Positions 1-9,006 of a stretch of 64,000 nucleotides of DNA are shown piece by piece. The stretch comes from Methylophilaceae bacterium. Its GTDB lineage: Bacteria > Pseudomonadota > Gammaproteobacteria > Burkholderiales > Methylophilaceae. A program made the translations under genes and the position numbers. The notes under the pieces are model-generated. The model had not been told where the DNA came from, searched no databases, and saw only the letters and a list, made by a program, of their open reading frames with translations. How positions within the stretch are numbered: position 1 is the stretch's first letter; every line of letters starts with the position of its first letter. The DNA is taken from contig JAPKBG010000010.1 of the NCBI GenBank assembly GCA_028823485.1, positions 1 to 64,000 of the forward strand. Direction: 5' to 3'.

Positions 1-335
1 AAACCTTTTGCCCTTAACTCATAAGGGTCACCTAGCTCGTTAAGAACGACTTCAGGTTGAGTGTGGCCCTGTAACTCACGAGGCAATAGGTCAATCGACA
101 CAAGGTAATTTAACATGCGCTGCTTACGGCGTGAACGCCGTTGTATAACGCGTCTACCTAGCCTACAATCTCGTCGTTTTACATTTTTTGGCGTGGGAAC
201 TTTCTCTTCTACTGCTTTAGTAAATATGCGACTACCAATATCAACAATACTGTTAGCTTTTCCATCAACCTCTTTAAGCAAGGCCCAGCCCAGTGAGTTA
301 CTGCCTAAATCCAAACCTAGAATTTTCTTGTTCAT
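1..335 (-). CDS. cas9: Cas9 endonuclease, N-terminal part (cut by window edge)
   Basis: Reverse-strand translation from ATG at 335-333: MNKKILGLDLGSNSLGWALLKEVDGKANSIVDIGSRIFTKAVEEKVPTPKNVKRRDCRLGRRVIQRRSRRKQRMLNYLVSIDLLPRELQGHTQPEVVLNELGDPYELRAKG. RuvC-I motif (ILGLDLGSNSLGWAL), Arg-rich bridge helix and DPYELRAKG are Cas9 hallmarks. Open at the left edge, so absent from the ORF track. Confidence 0.92.
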   Translation of the reverse strand, partial: MNKKILGLDLGSNSLGWALLKEVDGKANSIVDIGSRIFTKAVEEKVPTPKNVKRRDCRLGRRVIQRRSRRKQRMLNYLVSIDLLPRELQGHTQPEVVLNELGDPYELRAKG

Positions 336-363
336 ATTTAATTCCTTATGTATAATTCTATTA

Positions 364-639
364 TTAGTGTAATCGACTAAGGTCTATTAATTGCTTTTCA
401 TACCAATGAAATTCTTTTTTCGTAGGCTCCGCTTCTGAGCGACCAAAGCCCTCCCAGTGGGGGCTTTTTATCATCCAAAACAATACCCCCCCTAAAATGT
501 ATTGTGCACTAGCATCCCCTTGCTCTGTCTTCACTCGATAACCGGCAACAGCATCCTCATCCTTAAGACAATCCTATGCATAAGCACTTGAGAATACTGA
601 GAATAGTAGAGCTAAATCTATCGTTTGTAGTGTTTTCAT
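364..639 (-). pseudogene. Secreted Sel1-repeat-like small protein, interrupted by an in-frame TAG
   Basis: One reverse frame reads MKTLQTIDLALLFSVFSSAYA*DCLKDEDAVAGYRVKTEQGDASAQYILGGVLFWMIKSPHWEGFGRSEAEPTKKEFHWYEKQLIDLSRLH*. Signal peptide, then a Sel1-like repeat (EQGDASAQYILG...WYEKQ). Confidence 0.6.
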
Positions 640-718
640 TTGGTTTGTTTTTCTAATTAGACATCAGTGTTTACCAATATATACCAACTCACTTTATATA
701 GGTATGCCTTTGCTTAAC

Positions 719-2182
719 TCACGGAGTGTCTACATCAACAAATGGCTCAAAATTAACACCTAGATTATTAGCCCAGGCTTTCTTCAAAGCATTCTCTGCT
801 TCACCGATATTAGCTTGCTCAACATATAAGGCATCATGGATTGGCAATGACACTATCCCCCTATCTACCAATTCACACATGGCATCAAGTAAGATATCAC
901 CCTCCATCGCTTGGAGTACAACCCCAATGTCATTGTAAAACTCCGTACACAGGTCTGGGAATTGTCTTTGAATAGCAGCTTCAATTAAGCCTCGTTCTTT
1001 TTTAGTCATTACGAATTTTGACTTAAAGTAGTCTTCCTCATCAACCTTTGCAGCAAGTGTAATGGCTCTTTCTTTAGCACCAATCATCTTTATAACTAGC
1101 CATTTAACTTTATCTCTGGCTTGGCCAGATTCCTTAGCTATTAAGTCATAAAAATCCCTAGGAAGTTGTTTCCCTTTTAAGGCGTAGAGCATTGAGGAAT
1201 GATTGGCTTTCAAATCCACTTCAGCGACAGGGTTGCCATTTAAGAGAGTGTTAATTCTAATTCTGGCTTTTCTATCTGGTAGATTTGCTAGAGGAGTATA
1301 TAACCTACCTCCCGTCATTACGTGACCACGACTGTAGATTCTTTTCACTGGTGCTTTTAGAGCATATGAAGCGTCTTTTAGTGCATCATTAATCTTTACT
1401 AACTGCTCCCAATCCTCTTGATAGGTTCTTTCTATATCAAATGGGGGGGTTACCCGCATAATGTGCTTGTCTTGTATGCTTTCAAGTTTACTTCCAGAGT
1501 AAACTATCTTAATAAACTCTTTGTTATCCTTGTTCTGGATAACTATTAATTCAGTATCGTCGGTATATTCTTCATATACCGAATAAAGTAATGGTATTAA
1601 TTTAAGCTGGAACAGCTGATTAGGTTCATAGCTATCAACTTCCTTTGTAAACGTGTTTCCAGGTTTACGAATCAAATATTTATCCAGTGCTTTCAGAGCA
1701 GCTTTTACTGAATTTCTTGTGAAGTGTAATTCCCTATAGTAAGTGCCTTTGTCATATGCTTCTTTACTTCCTGGGAGTGACAGCCTGCTTCTAGTAAATG
1801 TACAAACTACTAAGTTGTAGATTAACAGTCTAAATGTATCCTTAGCTCTGCGTTCCAACTGTGGGTCTAGTGCGTTAAACAACTCTTTAGATTCCTCAGT
1901 CATCCCTTTAATTAGGTCATTTGCATAGCGTATATCTGCAAGTTTCATGAATCTAGGCAGCTCACCTTTACCAAACTCTTTACTAATTAACTTCTTAAGT
2001 TCTTGTTCAGGAATTGCTGTTTGTTCTGATATTAATTCCATTTGCTCTTGTGAAGCTTTTTTATAGTTAATATCTCTATATATCAATGGGTTATTAGATG
2101 ATAAGGCTTTACTTATGGTGTTTGTGCTGGACTCTCTAAGATGAGTCCCACTAAAGACTTTCTTCATTGAACCTTGATTCAT
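719..2182 (-). CDS. Family-A DNA polymerase-like protein of an integrative element
   Basis: 487 aa with GGRLYTPLANLP, motif A-like VAEVDLKANHSSMLYAL, O-helix-like RDKVKWLVIKMIGA and motif C-like SLPIHDALYV in the correct order. Confidence 0.6.
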   Translation of the reverse strand: MNQGSMKKVFSGTHLRESSTNTISKALSSNNPLIYRDINYKKASQEQMELISEQTAIPEQELKKLISKEFGKGELPRFMKLADIRYANDLIKGMTEESKELFNALDPQLERRAKDTFRLLIYNLVVCTFTRSRLSLPGSKEAYDKGTYYRELHFTRNSVKAALKALDKYLIRKPGNTFTKEVDSYEPNQLFQLKLIPLLYSVYEEYTDDTELIVIQNKDNKEFIKIVYSGSKLESIQDKHIMRVTPPFDIERTYQEDWEQLVKINDALKDASYALKAPVKRIYSRGHVMTGGRLYTPLANLPDRKARIRINTLLNGNPVAEVDLKANHSSMLYALKGKQLPRDFYDLIAKESGQARDKVKWLVIKMIGAKERAITLAAKVDEEDYFKSKFVMTKKERGLIEAAIQRQFPDLCTEFYNDIGVVLQAMEGDILLDAMCELVDRGIVSLPIHDALYVEQANIGEAENALKKAWANNLGVNFEPFVDVDTP

Positions 2183-2484
2183 ACAGCCTCCTTAATAGTG
2201 ACAAACTTTCTGGTCATACGTGATGATGTATTTTTAGCTAACTCCATCTTGGAACCTATGCGTTTGAAGCGTTCGGCGATGTCACCCCTTACATTGACTA
2301 TGCTTTCATACAACTCCTCCAGCTGGGCCCCATGGAAATGCATCTGACTGTCCTCTTTGACTGACTCTAAGAGGTAATAGCAAGTTGAGTCTTCACTAAA
2401 ATACACTCGCTTTCTCCATTGGTCATCTAATGGGCATATTGGTGCGTTACATTGTTGGTATTTTGGACATGAACTTATTTTCAT
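2179..2484 (-). CDS. Small Cys-rich hypothetical protein (CPKYQQCNAPICPLDDQW motif)
   Basis: 101-aa ORF overlapping the polymerase-like gene by 4 nt; N-terminal C-x5-C-x4-C cluster suggests metal binding. Confidence 0.6.
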   Translation of the reverse strand: MKISSCPKYQQCNAPICPLDDQWRKRVYFSEDSTCYYLLESVKEDSQMHFHGAQLEELYESIVNVRGDIAERFKRIGSKMELAKNTSSRMTRKFVTIKEAV

Positions 2485-2708
2485 TGAGCCACCTCCAGTA
2501 CTTCACGTAGCTTACCTACGTTCCAACAGGTCACTCTTAATGATAGCTTAAACGGCTTGGGGATATGGCCTGACTTAACTCGTCTCCAAATGGTTGCTGC
2601 AGAGCATGCAAACAATGCCATAACTACTGGTAGCCTTACACTTGCTGAGTTAGGAAGTTGGTCAAAGAATTGTAGTGCTGGATTGATTGAATTTACAGTT
2701 TGAATCAT
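2481..2708 (-). CDS. AlpA/MerR-like helix-turn-helix regulator (excisionase-like)
   Basis: LPVVMALFACSAATIWRRVKSGHIPKPFKLSLRVTCWNVGKL matches the AlpA family pattern; overlaps the next gene by 4 nt. Confidence 0.65.
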   Translation of the reverse strand: MIQTVNSINPALQFFDQLPNSASVRLPVVMALFACSAATIWRRVKSGHIPKPFKLSLRVTCWNVGKLREVLEVAQ

Positions 2709-2713
2709 TAATG

Positions 2714-2736
2714 CATCTCCGTAAGTGGTGGAGATG
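2714..2736 (-). promoter_or_regulatory. Hairpin sequestering the Shine-Dalgarno of the AlpA-like gene
   Basis: Minus strand CATCTCC-ACCACTTAC-GGAGATG followed by CATTAATG(start): perfect 7-bp stem whose 3' arm contains GGAG 8 nt from the ATG. Confidence 0.5.
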
Positions 2737-2763
2737 TTAGATTCCCATATCTGGCTTTTTTCC

Positions 2764-2801
2764 TCACCGCAACTGCGGTAGAGTAATACAATCTGCGGTG
2801 A
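2764..2801. repeat. Inverted/direct TGCGGT repeat cluster (operator-like)
   Basis: TCACCGCA-AC-TGCGGT then TGCGGTGA: perfect 8-bp outer inverted repeat plus an inner ACCGCA/TGCGGT palindrome. Confidence 0.55.
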
Positions 2802-2807
2802 AGCTAC

Positions 2808-3473
2808 CTACTGGTCTAACTCTCTTTTTGCTTGAGGGAAAATGTCTTCTAACTGCCTTTTGCTAAGTCCTGCTATACCATTGTATTTGTACTCAATAAA
2901 GTTAATTAACTCAGCCTGAGTATTAAAGACGGGGTTGTTTAAGTCACCTGTAACTGCATTAGATGTCTTATTGTCACTTCGTTCATGTCTAAGGGTTTGA
3001 ATCGGGTAGCTGAGCAAGATTTCATTTAACGCTCCTATTGTTCTCAACAAGTTGTTACGAGTTTTTGTTGAAATTTTCTTATTATCATCTAGCTTAGTTC
3101 TATCAAAAGTTTCTTCATAAAACGCAAGCCATGGTATAGATATATTCTTCTTTTTCGCCCAGTCAATGTAAGTAGCTGGTGGACTCTTACCCTCAATGCT
3201 ACTGTGCTTCCATATTTCAACTAATCTTTCCGTTTCTAGCTGAAGGTATGCTATTAATTCTGAGTTTTCAGTTTCACTGATGATTTCACCACTTAGAGTA
3301 GTAATCGTATTTTCTTGAGAGTCATATGGATTCAATTCAAATATACCCAGTAAATAGTTAATAGCCTCTCTATAATCCCAATGCTCATAACCCAAAACTT
3401 GTGTAAGGTACTCATCATTACTTTTATCAAACTTAATAGCATTAACAATCTTTTCGTTTACTTCAATACGCAT
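2808..3473 (-). CDS. Hypothetical protein of the integrative element
   Basis: 221-aa ORF between int and alpA; C-terminus GLSKRQLEDIFPQAKREL could be HTH-like. Confidence 0.55.
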   Translation of the reverse strand: MRIEVNEKIVNAIKFDKSNDEYLTQVLGYEHWDYREAINYLLGIFELNPYDSQENTITTLSGEIISETENSELIAYLQLETERLVEIWKHSSIEGKSPPATYIDWAKKKNISIPWLAFYEETFDRTKLDDNKKISTKTRNNLLRTIGALNEILLSYPIQTLRHERSDNKTSNAVTGDLNNPVFNTQAELINFIEYKYNGIAGLSKRQLEDIFPQAKRELDQ

Positions 3474-3478
3474 AACTA

Positions 3479-4693
3479 TTATTCCTTATTAACCTTGAGT
3501 TCATCTAAATAATCAGCCCATTTTTGCATCATCACTGAACGTTGTTTTAAGTAAAGCGCATGATTGTAAGAGGCACTAACTTGATTGCGTTCTTGATGTG
3601 CTAATTGCAACTCTATGTGTTGATGGTCAAACCCTTGCTCATGCAATGCGGTAGAAGCCAGTCCTCTAAATCCATGACCTGTCATTTTATGTTTGTAACC
3701 TACAACGTCTAGAGCTTTTAGAATTGTGTTGTTGCTCATCGTTTTAGTATGATTAGTTTGATTAGGGAAAATATAATCATAACTCCCTGAGATAGCATGT
3801 AAAGCTTGCAAGGTTTGTAATGCTTGCATAGATAATGGCACGATATGCGGAGTTTTCATCTTCATCCGTTCTGCGGGTATGCGCCATTGCTTAGAATCAA
3901 AGTCTACCTCTTCCCATTTTGCTTCAATTAGCTCTGTGGTACGAACAAAAGTTAATCCCATGAGTTTAACCGCCAGTCTAGTCAATGGTTGGGAGTTACT
4001 TGCATCAAGAGCACGTAAAAGTGCTGGCAACTCTTTTAACTCAACCCTTGCATAGTTTTTCTTTTGACGGCTCTCAATAATGTCACTTGGTTTAATGTCA
4101 GTAGTAGGGTTTCGTGTGGTTTTGCTATCTTTGTTATGAGCAATTGCATATCTAAACACTTGTCCCATCATTTGGTGTGCGCGTTTAGCAATGTCTAGTG
4201 CTCCACGAGATGCAATCTTTTTGATTGTATCAACCACCTCATGTGCTTGTATTTCGTTTATTGGAAGTTTGCCTATGCTTGGAAAAATGTCTGCTTCCAG
4301 CCTTCTCATAACGTAATTAGCATGGCGAGGGCTTTTATCTTTATGCCAATTCTGCCACCACTTATCAGCCCATATTTCAAAGGTGTTCTTTGTATTAGCT
4401 TCTTTTTCTGCTTTGATGTCTTTGCGCTTATCACTAGGGTCAATACCTTCAGCAATAGATTTGTGAGCGTCTCTTACTTTTTCTTCTGCACCAGCTAACG
4501 ACACATCAGGATAACGCCCCATCGACAAGCTATTCTCTTTACCCTCAAAGCGATAACGGAACACCCAAAACTTTGCGCCCGTTGGTTTTATAAGTAAGTG
4601 CAAACCTCTACCAGCTGCCACCTTATATGGCTTGTCTTTAGGCTTTTTATTCCTGACTGATACATCTGTTAATGTTGCAGCTAGCTTAGGCAT
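3479..4693 (-). CDS. int: P4-type tyrosine integrase
   Basis: N-terminal MPKLAATLTDVSVRNKKPKDKPYKV (DUF4102-like arm-binding domain), catalytic region with FVRTTEL, HGFRGLAST, HQERN, SYNHALY. Start set at the internal ATG (4693) rather than the track start at 4756. Confidence 0.93.
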   Translation of the reverse strand: MPKLAATLTDVSVRNKKPKDKPYKVAAGRGLHLLIKPTGAKFWVFRYRFEGKENSLSMGRYPDVSLAGAEEKVRDAHKSIAEGIDPSDKRKDIKAEKEANTKNTFEIWADKWWQNWHKDKSPRHANYVMRRLEADIFPSIGKLPINEIQAHEVVDTIKKIASRGALDIAKRAHQMMGQVFRYAIAHNKDSKTTRNPTTDIKPSDIIESRQKKNYARVELKELPALLRALDASNSQPLTRLAVKLMGLTFVRTTELIEAKWEEVDFDSKQWRIPAERMKMKTPHIVPLSMQALQTLQALHAISGSYDYIFPNQTNHTKTMSNNTILKALDVVGYKHKMTGHGFRGLASTALHEQGFDHQHIELQLAHQERNQVSASYNHALYLKQRSVMMQKWADYLDELKVNKE

Positions 4694-4730
4694 ATTTAAG
4701 CATCCAATTAGCGTTTTGCGGGTAAGGCTA

Positions 4731-4768
4731 TGAGGGTATCTAGTGCGTACCCTCAAAAGTTACCCTCA
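4731..4768. repeat. Candidate integrase/excisionase arm-type sites
   Basis: TGAGGGTA (4731-4738), TACCCTCA (4748-4755), TACCCTCA (4761-4768): one inverted and two direct copies between int and tRNA-Ser. Confidence 0.35.
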
Positions 4769-4881
4769 TAACGCTAAGATGTCAAGATGTGGTCTGATGC
4801 GCCCTGATGCAATTAGATGGCTTTATTACTAGGGTATGGAAGAGGTTTTGATACGATTTGATGCGATGTGATTACAACTTT

Positions 4882-4974
4882 TGGCGGAGAGCGAGGGATT
4901 CGAACCCTCGATACAGGTTGACCCCGTATGCTTCCTTAGCAGGGAAGTGCCTTCGACCACTCGGCCAGCTCTCC
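4882..4974 (-). tRNA. serX: tRNA-Ser(GCU)
   Basis: GGAGAGCTGGCCGAGTGGTCGAAGGCACTTCCCTGCTAAGGAAGCATACGGGGTCAACCTGTATCGAGGGTTCGAATCCCTCGCTCTCCGCCA; long variable arm, anticodon GCT, encoded CCA. Confidence 0.95.
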
Positions 4975-5109
4975 GTTTTGAAACTTTTTAATGCTATTGC
5001 AAGGCCGCGATATTACTCGAAACTCATCTTAAAATCAATTAAAACAGGTTAATCAATGAAAACTAATTCATCGGTGATTAAAGCGATAGTAAAACCAATG
5101 ATGATTATT

Positions 5110-6342
5110 TTACGCTTCTTCTAACTCAAATGCCTTGTGTAAGGCTCGTACAGCTAGTTCCATATACTTTTCTTCAATCACAACTGCGACTTTAATTTCG
5201 CTCGTAGAGATCATTTGGATATTAATGCCTTCTTCTGATAATGTACGGAACATCTGGCTAGCAACGCCAACATGTGAGCGCATACCAACACCAACAGCAG
5301 ATACTTTAGCAATATTGTCATCACCAATTATTTCCCGTGCATGAATGTCTGGTTGTACTTTTGTGTTGAGAATTTCAAGCGCCTTTTTCATTTCATTCTT
5401 ATGCACAGTGAAAGTAAAGTCTGTCGTTTTTGCACCTTGGTTTTGAATAATGATATCTACATCAATATTCGCATCAGCAATCGGACCTAAAATTTGGTAA
5501 GCAATACCTGGTGTGTCTGGCACGCCAAGCACCATAATTTTCGCTTCATCGCGATTAAATGCGATGCCTGAAATGAGTGGTTGTTCCATATTATCGTCCT
5601 TACTGTCTTCTTCAAACGTAATGAGTGTACCGTTTCCTTCTTCTTCAAAACTAGAAAGTACACGTAATTTAACTTTATATTTTCCTGCAAATTCAACTGA
5701 GCGCGTTTGCAGTACCTTGCTGCCTTGTGATGCCAGCTCTAGCATTTCTTCAAACGTGATTCTGTCTAAACGGCGCGCTTCTGGTACGACACGAGGGTCT
5801 GTTGTGTAGACACCATCTACATCGGTATAGATTTGGCATTCATCAGCGCCTAATGCGGCAGCTAAGGCAACACCAGTCGTATCTGAACCGCCACGACCTA
5901 ACGTCGTGATGTTACCATCTGCATCACAGCCTTGGAAGCCTGCAACGACAACCACATAGCCGTTGTCTATATCTTTTTTCATGCTTTGGCCATCAATGTC
6001 AATAATCCGCGCTTTACCATTGGAGGCATCGGTTAATATTTTGACTTGTGAACCCGTATAGCTCTTCGCTTTTAAGCCTAGTTCTTGTAACGCTAATGCT
6101 GTCATGCCGATGGAAACTTGCTCACCAGTTGAGATAATGACATCTAACTCTCTTAGGCTTGGAGTGGTTGTAATTTCGTTGGCAAGCGCAATCAAGCGGT
6201 TCGTTTCGCCAGACATGGCTGAAACGACGACGACAATTTGATGCCCTTGTTTTTTAAAGCGGTTAACCCTGTTTGCCAGACTTTTAATACGTTCTGGAGT
6301 TGCAACAGATGTACCGCCGAATTTTTGTACGATTAATGCCAT
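5110..6342 (-). CDS. lysC: Aspartate kinase
   Basis: MALIVQKFGGTSVA..., two ACT-type C-terminal repeats. Confidence 0.95.
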   Translation of the reverse strand: MALIVQKFGGTSVATPERIKSLANRVNRFKKQGHQIVVVVSAMSGETNRLIALANEITTTPSLRELDVIISTGEQVSIGMTALALQELGLKAKSYTGSQVKILTDASNGKARIIDIDGQSMKKDIDNGYVVVVAGFQGCDADGNITTLGRGGSDTTGVALAAALGADECQIYTDVDGVYTTDPRVVPEARRLDRITFEEMLELASQGSKVLQTRSVEFAGKYKVKLRVLSSFEEEGNGTLITFEEDSKDDNMEQPLISGIAFNRDEAKIMVLGVPDTPGIAYQILGPIADANIDVDIIIQNQGAKTTDFTFTVHKNEMKKALEILNTKVQPDIHAREIIGDDNIAKVSAVGVGMRSHVGVASQMFRTLSEEGINIQMISTSEIKVAVVIEEKYMELAVRALHKAFELEEA

Positions 6343-6375
6343 AATTTTAGCTCTTAACTGTTAAATTTTAATGCT

Positions 6376-9006
6376 TTAAATTCTCTCTTTTACCCATGCT
6401 TCAACACTCGCTAGTGCTTGTGGTAAGTGGGTGGCATCCGTGCCGCCTGCCATCGCCATGTCAGGTTTGCCGCCACCTTTTCCACCCACTTGGGATGCAA
6501 CATGGTTGACGAGTTCGCCCGCCTTCATTTTGCCGATTAAATCTTTCGTGATGCCAGCGGCAATGCTCACTTTTTCACCATTCACAGCGGCTAAAACGAT
6601 GGCTGCTGATTGCAGTTTGTCTTTTAGTTTGTCCATGGTTTCACGTAGCGTATTAGCATCAGCACCTTCTAATGTTGCCGCTAATACTTTAATGCCGTTA
6701 ATATCAATTGCCTGTGTGGCTAAATCATCACCTTGTGATGAGGCAAGTTTACCCTTGGCTGCGGTTAGATCACGTTCTAACTTTTTAACTTGATCCAATA
6801 AGCCGTTAATTCTGGTTGGCACTTCTGCGGGTAACACTTTTAATGTGCCCGCTACGCCACCTAATGTGGTTTCCATATCCTGCATATAACTCAACGCATT
6901 AGTGGCTGTCACCGCTTCTACACGGCGTACACCAGCTGCCACGCCACCTTCTGCCACAATCGTGAATAAACCAATGTCACCAGTACGTTTCACATGGGTG
7001 CCGCCGCAAAGCTCACAAGATGAGCCAATGTTTAATACACGCACTTCATCACCATACTTTTCACCAAACAACATGAGGGCGCCAGTTTCTTTAGCGGCGT
7101 CAATCTCCATCACACGGGACTGGGTTTCTAAGTTGGCAAATATCTCTGCATTGACGAGTGATTCCACTTGGCGAATTTCTTCGTTGGTCATGGATGCATT
7201 ATGCAAGAAGTCAAAACGTGTTTTTTCCGTATCAACCAAGCTGCCTTTTTGCTGCACATGGTCGCCAAGCACTTCGCGTAATGCTTTGTGCATTAAGTGC
7301 GTAGCAGAGTGGTTACGCATGGTAGCACTACGGGCTTGCATATCCACCTGTGCAGTAATGCTTTCACCGACTGATAACGTCCCTGTTTTCAATGTGCCAT
7401 GATGGCCGAATACCATTGCTTGTACTTTCTGTGTGCCTTCTACTGCAAATAGAGTATCTCCAGCTTTTAGTTCGCCAATGTCACCGACTTGACCGCCAGA
7501 TTCAGCGTAAAAAGACGTGTTGTCTAAAATGACAACACCTTGCTCGCCTGCTGATAATTGTTCTACAGCTGTCCCGTCCTGATATAAGGCGGTAATCTTA
7601 CCAGTTGTTTCGAGTTGGTCATAACCATGAAATATCGTAGCGATGCCATCGTATTCCAAGTTGGTTGCTATTTTGAACTTGCCAGCGGTACGTGCTTGGT
7701 CTTTTTGACGCGCCATCGCGGTATCAAAGCCAGCAGTGTCGACTGTGACATTACGTTCACGACAAATATCAGCGGTTAAATCAAGCGGGAAACCGTAGGT
7801 GTCGTGTAACTTAAATGCAGTTTCACCGTTGAACTGACCCTTGGTTTCTTTAAGCTCAGCATCTAGAATCGCCATCCCATTTTCAATGGTTTCGAAGAAA
7901 CGTTCCTCTTCTTTTTTGAGCGTGGCATTGATTCGTTTTTGCTCAGAGACGAGCTCGGGATAAGCTTCGTCCATCTCATTCACTAAGTCTTGTAACATTT
8001 GGTTAAAGAAGGCTTTGCGCGCACCGAGCTTATAACCATGACGAACGGCGCGGCGAATAATGCGGCGCAACACATAACCACGACCTTCGTTACCTGGAAT
8101 CACCCCGTCAGCAATCAAGAATGAACAAGCACGAATATGGTCGGCTAATACTTTTAAGCTAGGATTCGCTAAGTCTGTTGTTTTAGTTTCACGCGCGGCT
8201 GCGGCAATCAGTTTGGTAAACAAATCAATCTCATAGTTGGCGTGCACCCCTTGCAAAATAGCTGAGATGCGTTCTAACCCCATACCAGTATCAACGCTAG
8301 GTTTTGGCAATGCATGCATCACACCCGCTTCATCGCGGTTGTATTGCATAAATACATTATTCCAAATCTCGATAAAGCGATCGCCATCTTCATCAGCGCT
8401 GCCTGGTGGGCCACCTGGAATATGTGCGCCATGATCGTAAAATATTTCAGAGCATGGGCCGCAAGGGCCAGTATCGCCCATCATCCAGAAGTTATCAGAT
8501 GCGTAACGAGTGCCTTTATTATCACCAATGCGAATGATTTTTTCAGCAGCCACGCCAATGTCCTTTAGCCAGATGTCATAAGCTTCATCATCCTCAGCAT
8601 AGACGGTAACAAGCAGTTTTTCTGTTGGGAGTTTGTAGACTTCTGTTAGTAGTTCCCATGCGTATTTGATAGCATCTTGTTTAAAGTAATCGCCAAAACT
8701 AAAGTTGCCGAGCATTTCAAAAAAAGTGTGATGACGGGCTGTGTAGCCGACATTCTCTAAGTCATTATGTTTGCCACCAGCACGCACACATTTTTGGCTA
8801 GAGGTCGCACGGGTATAAGCACGTTTATCAAAGCCCAAAAACACATCTTTAAATTGGTTCATGCCTGCGTTAGTGAAGAGCAGGGTAGGGTCCTCGTGCG
8901 GTACTAAAGAAGCAGACGCAACAGCGGTATGGCCTTTAGACACGTAAAAGTCTAGGAAGGCTTTTCTAATTTCATTACTGCTTGGCTTGTTACTTAATTT
9001 AATCAT
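6376..9006 (-). CDS. alaS: Alanyl-tRNA synthetase
   Basis: 876 aa; [40 protein letters not shown]. Confidence 0.97.
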   Translation of the reverse strand: MIKLSNKPSSNEIRKAFLDFYVSKGHTAVASASLVPHEDPTLLFTNAGMNQFKDVFLGFDKRAYTRATSSQKCVRAGGKHNDLENVGYTARHHTFFEMLGNFSFGDYFKQDAIKYAWELLTEVYKLPTEKLLVTVYAEDDEAYDIWLKDIGVAAEKIIRIGDNKGTRYASDNFWMMGDTGPCGPCSEIFYDHGAHIPGGPPGSADEDGDRFIEIWNNVFMQYNRDEAGVMHALPKPSVDTGMGLERISAILQGVHANYEIDLFTKLIAAAARETKTTDLANPSLKVLADHIRACSFLIADGVIPGNEGRGYVLRRIIRRAVRHGYKLGARKAFFNQMLQDLVNEMDEAYPELVSEQKRINATLKKEEERFFETIENGMAILDAELKETKGQFNGETAFKLHDTYGFPLDLTADICRERNVTVDTAGFDTAMARQKDQARTAGKFKIATNLEYDGIATIFHGYDQLETTGKITALYQDGTAVEQLSAGEQGVVILDNTSFYAESGGQVGDIGELKAGDTLFAVEGTQKVQAMVFGHHGTLKTGTLSVGESITAQVDMQARSATMRNHSATHLMHKALREVLGDHVQQKGSLVDTEKTRFDFLHNASMTNEEIRQVESLVNAEIFANLETQSRVMEIDAAKETGALMLFGEKYGDEVRVLNIGSSCELCGGTHVKRTGDIGLFTIVAEGGVAAGVRRVEAVTATNALSYMQDMETTLGGVAGTLKVLPAEVPTRINGLLDQVKKLERDLTAAKGKLASSQGDDLATQAIDINGIKVLAATLEGADANTLRETMDKLKDKLQSAAIVLAAVNGEKVSIAAGITKDLIGKMKAGELVNHVASQVGGKGGGKPDMAMAGGTDATHLPQALASVEAWVKERI

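Noticed and set aside
115-372. 85-aa + strand ORF in the track
   Set aside because: Antisense to the Cas9 N-terminus, which has clear family motifs.
382-476. Possible tracrRNA beside cas9: three successive hairpins (TTTCAT-ACCA-ATGAAA, GCTC-CGCTTCT-GAGC, AGCCCTC-CCAGT-GGGGGCT-TTTTT) on the + strand
   Set aside because: The same bases are well explained as Sel1-like coding sequence on the other strand, and no CRISPR repeat is in the window to test for an anti-repeat. Worth rechecking once the array is known.
6902-7402. 166-aa + strand ORF
   Set aside because: Antisense shadow of alaS with no recognisable motifs; the same holds for the other + ORFs inside lysC, alaS, glyS and pcnB.
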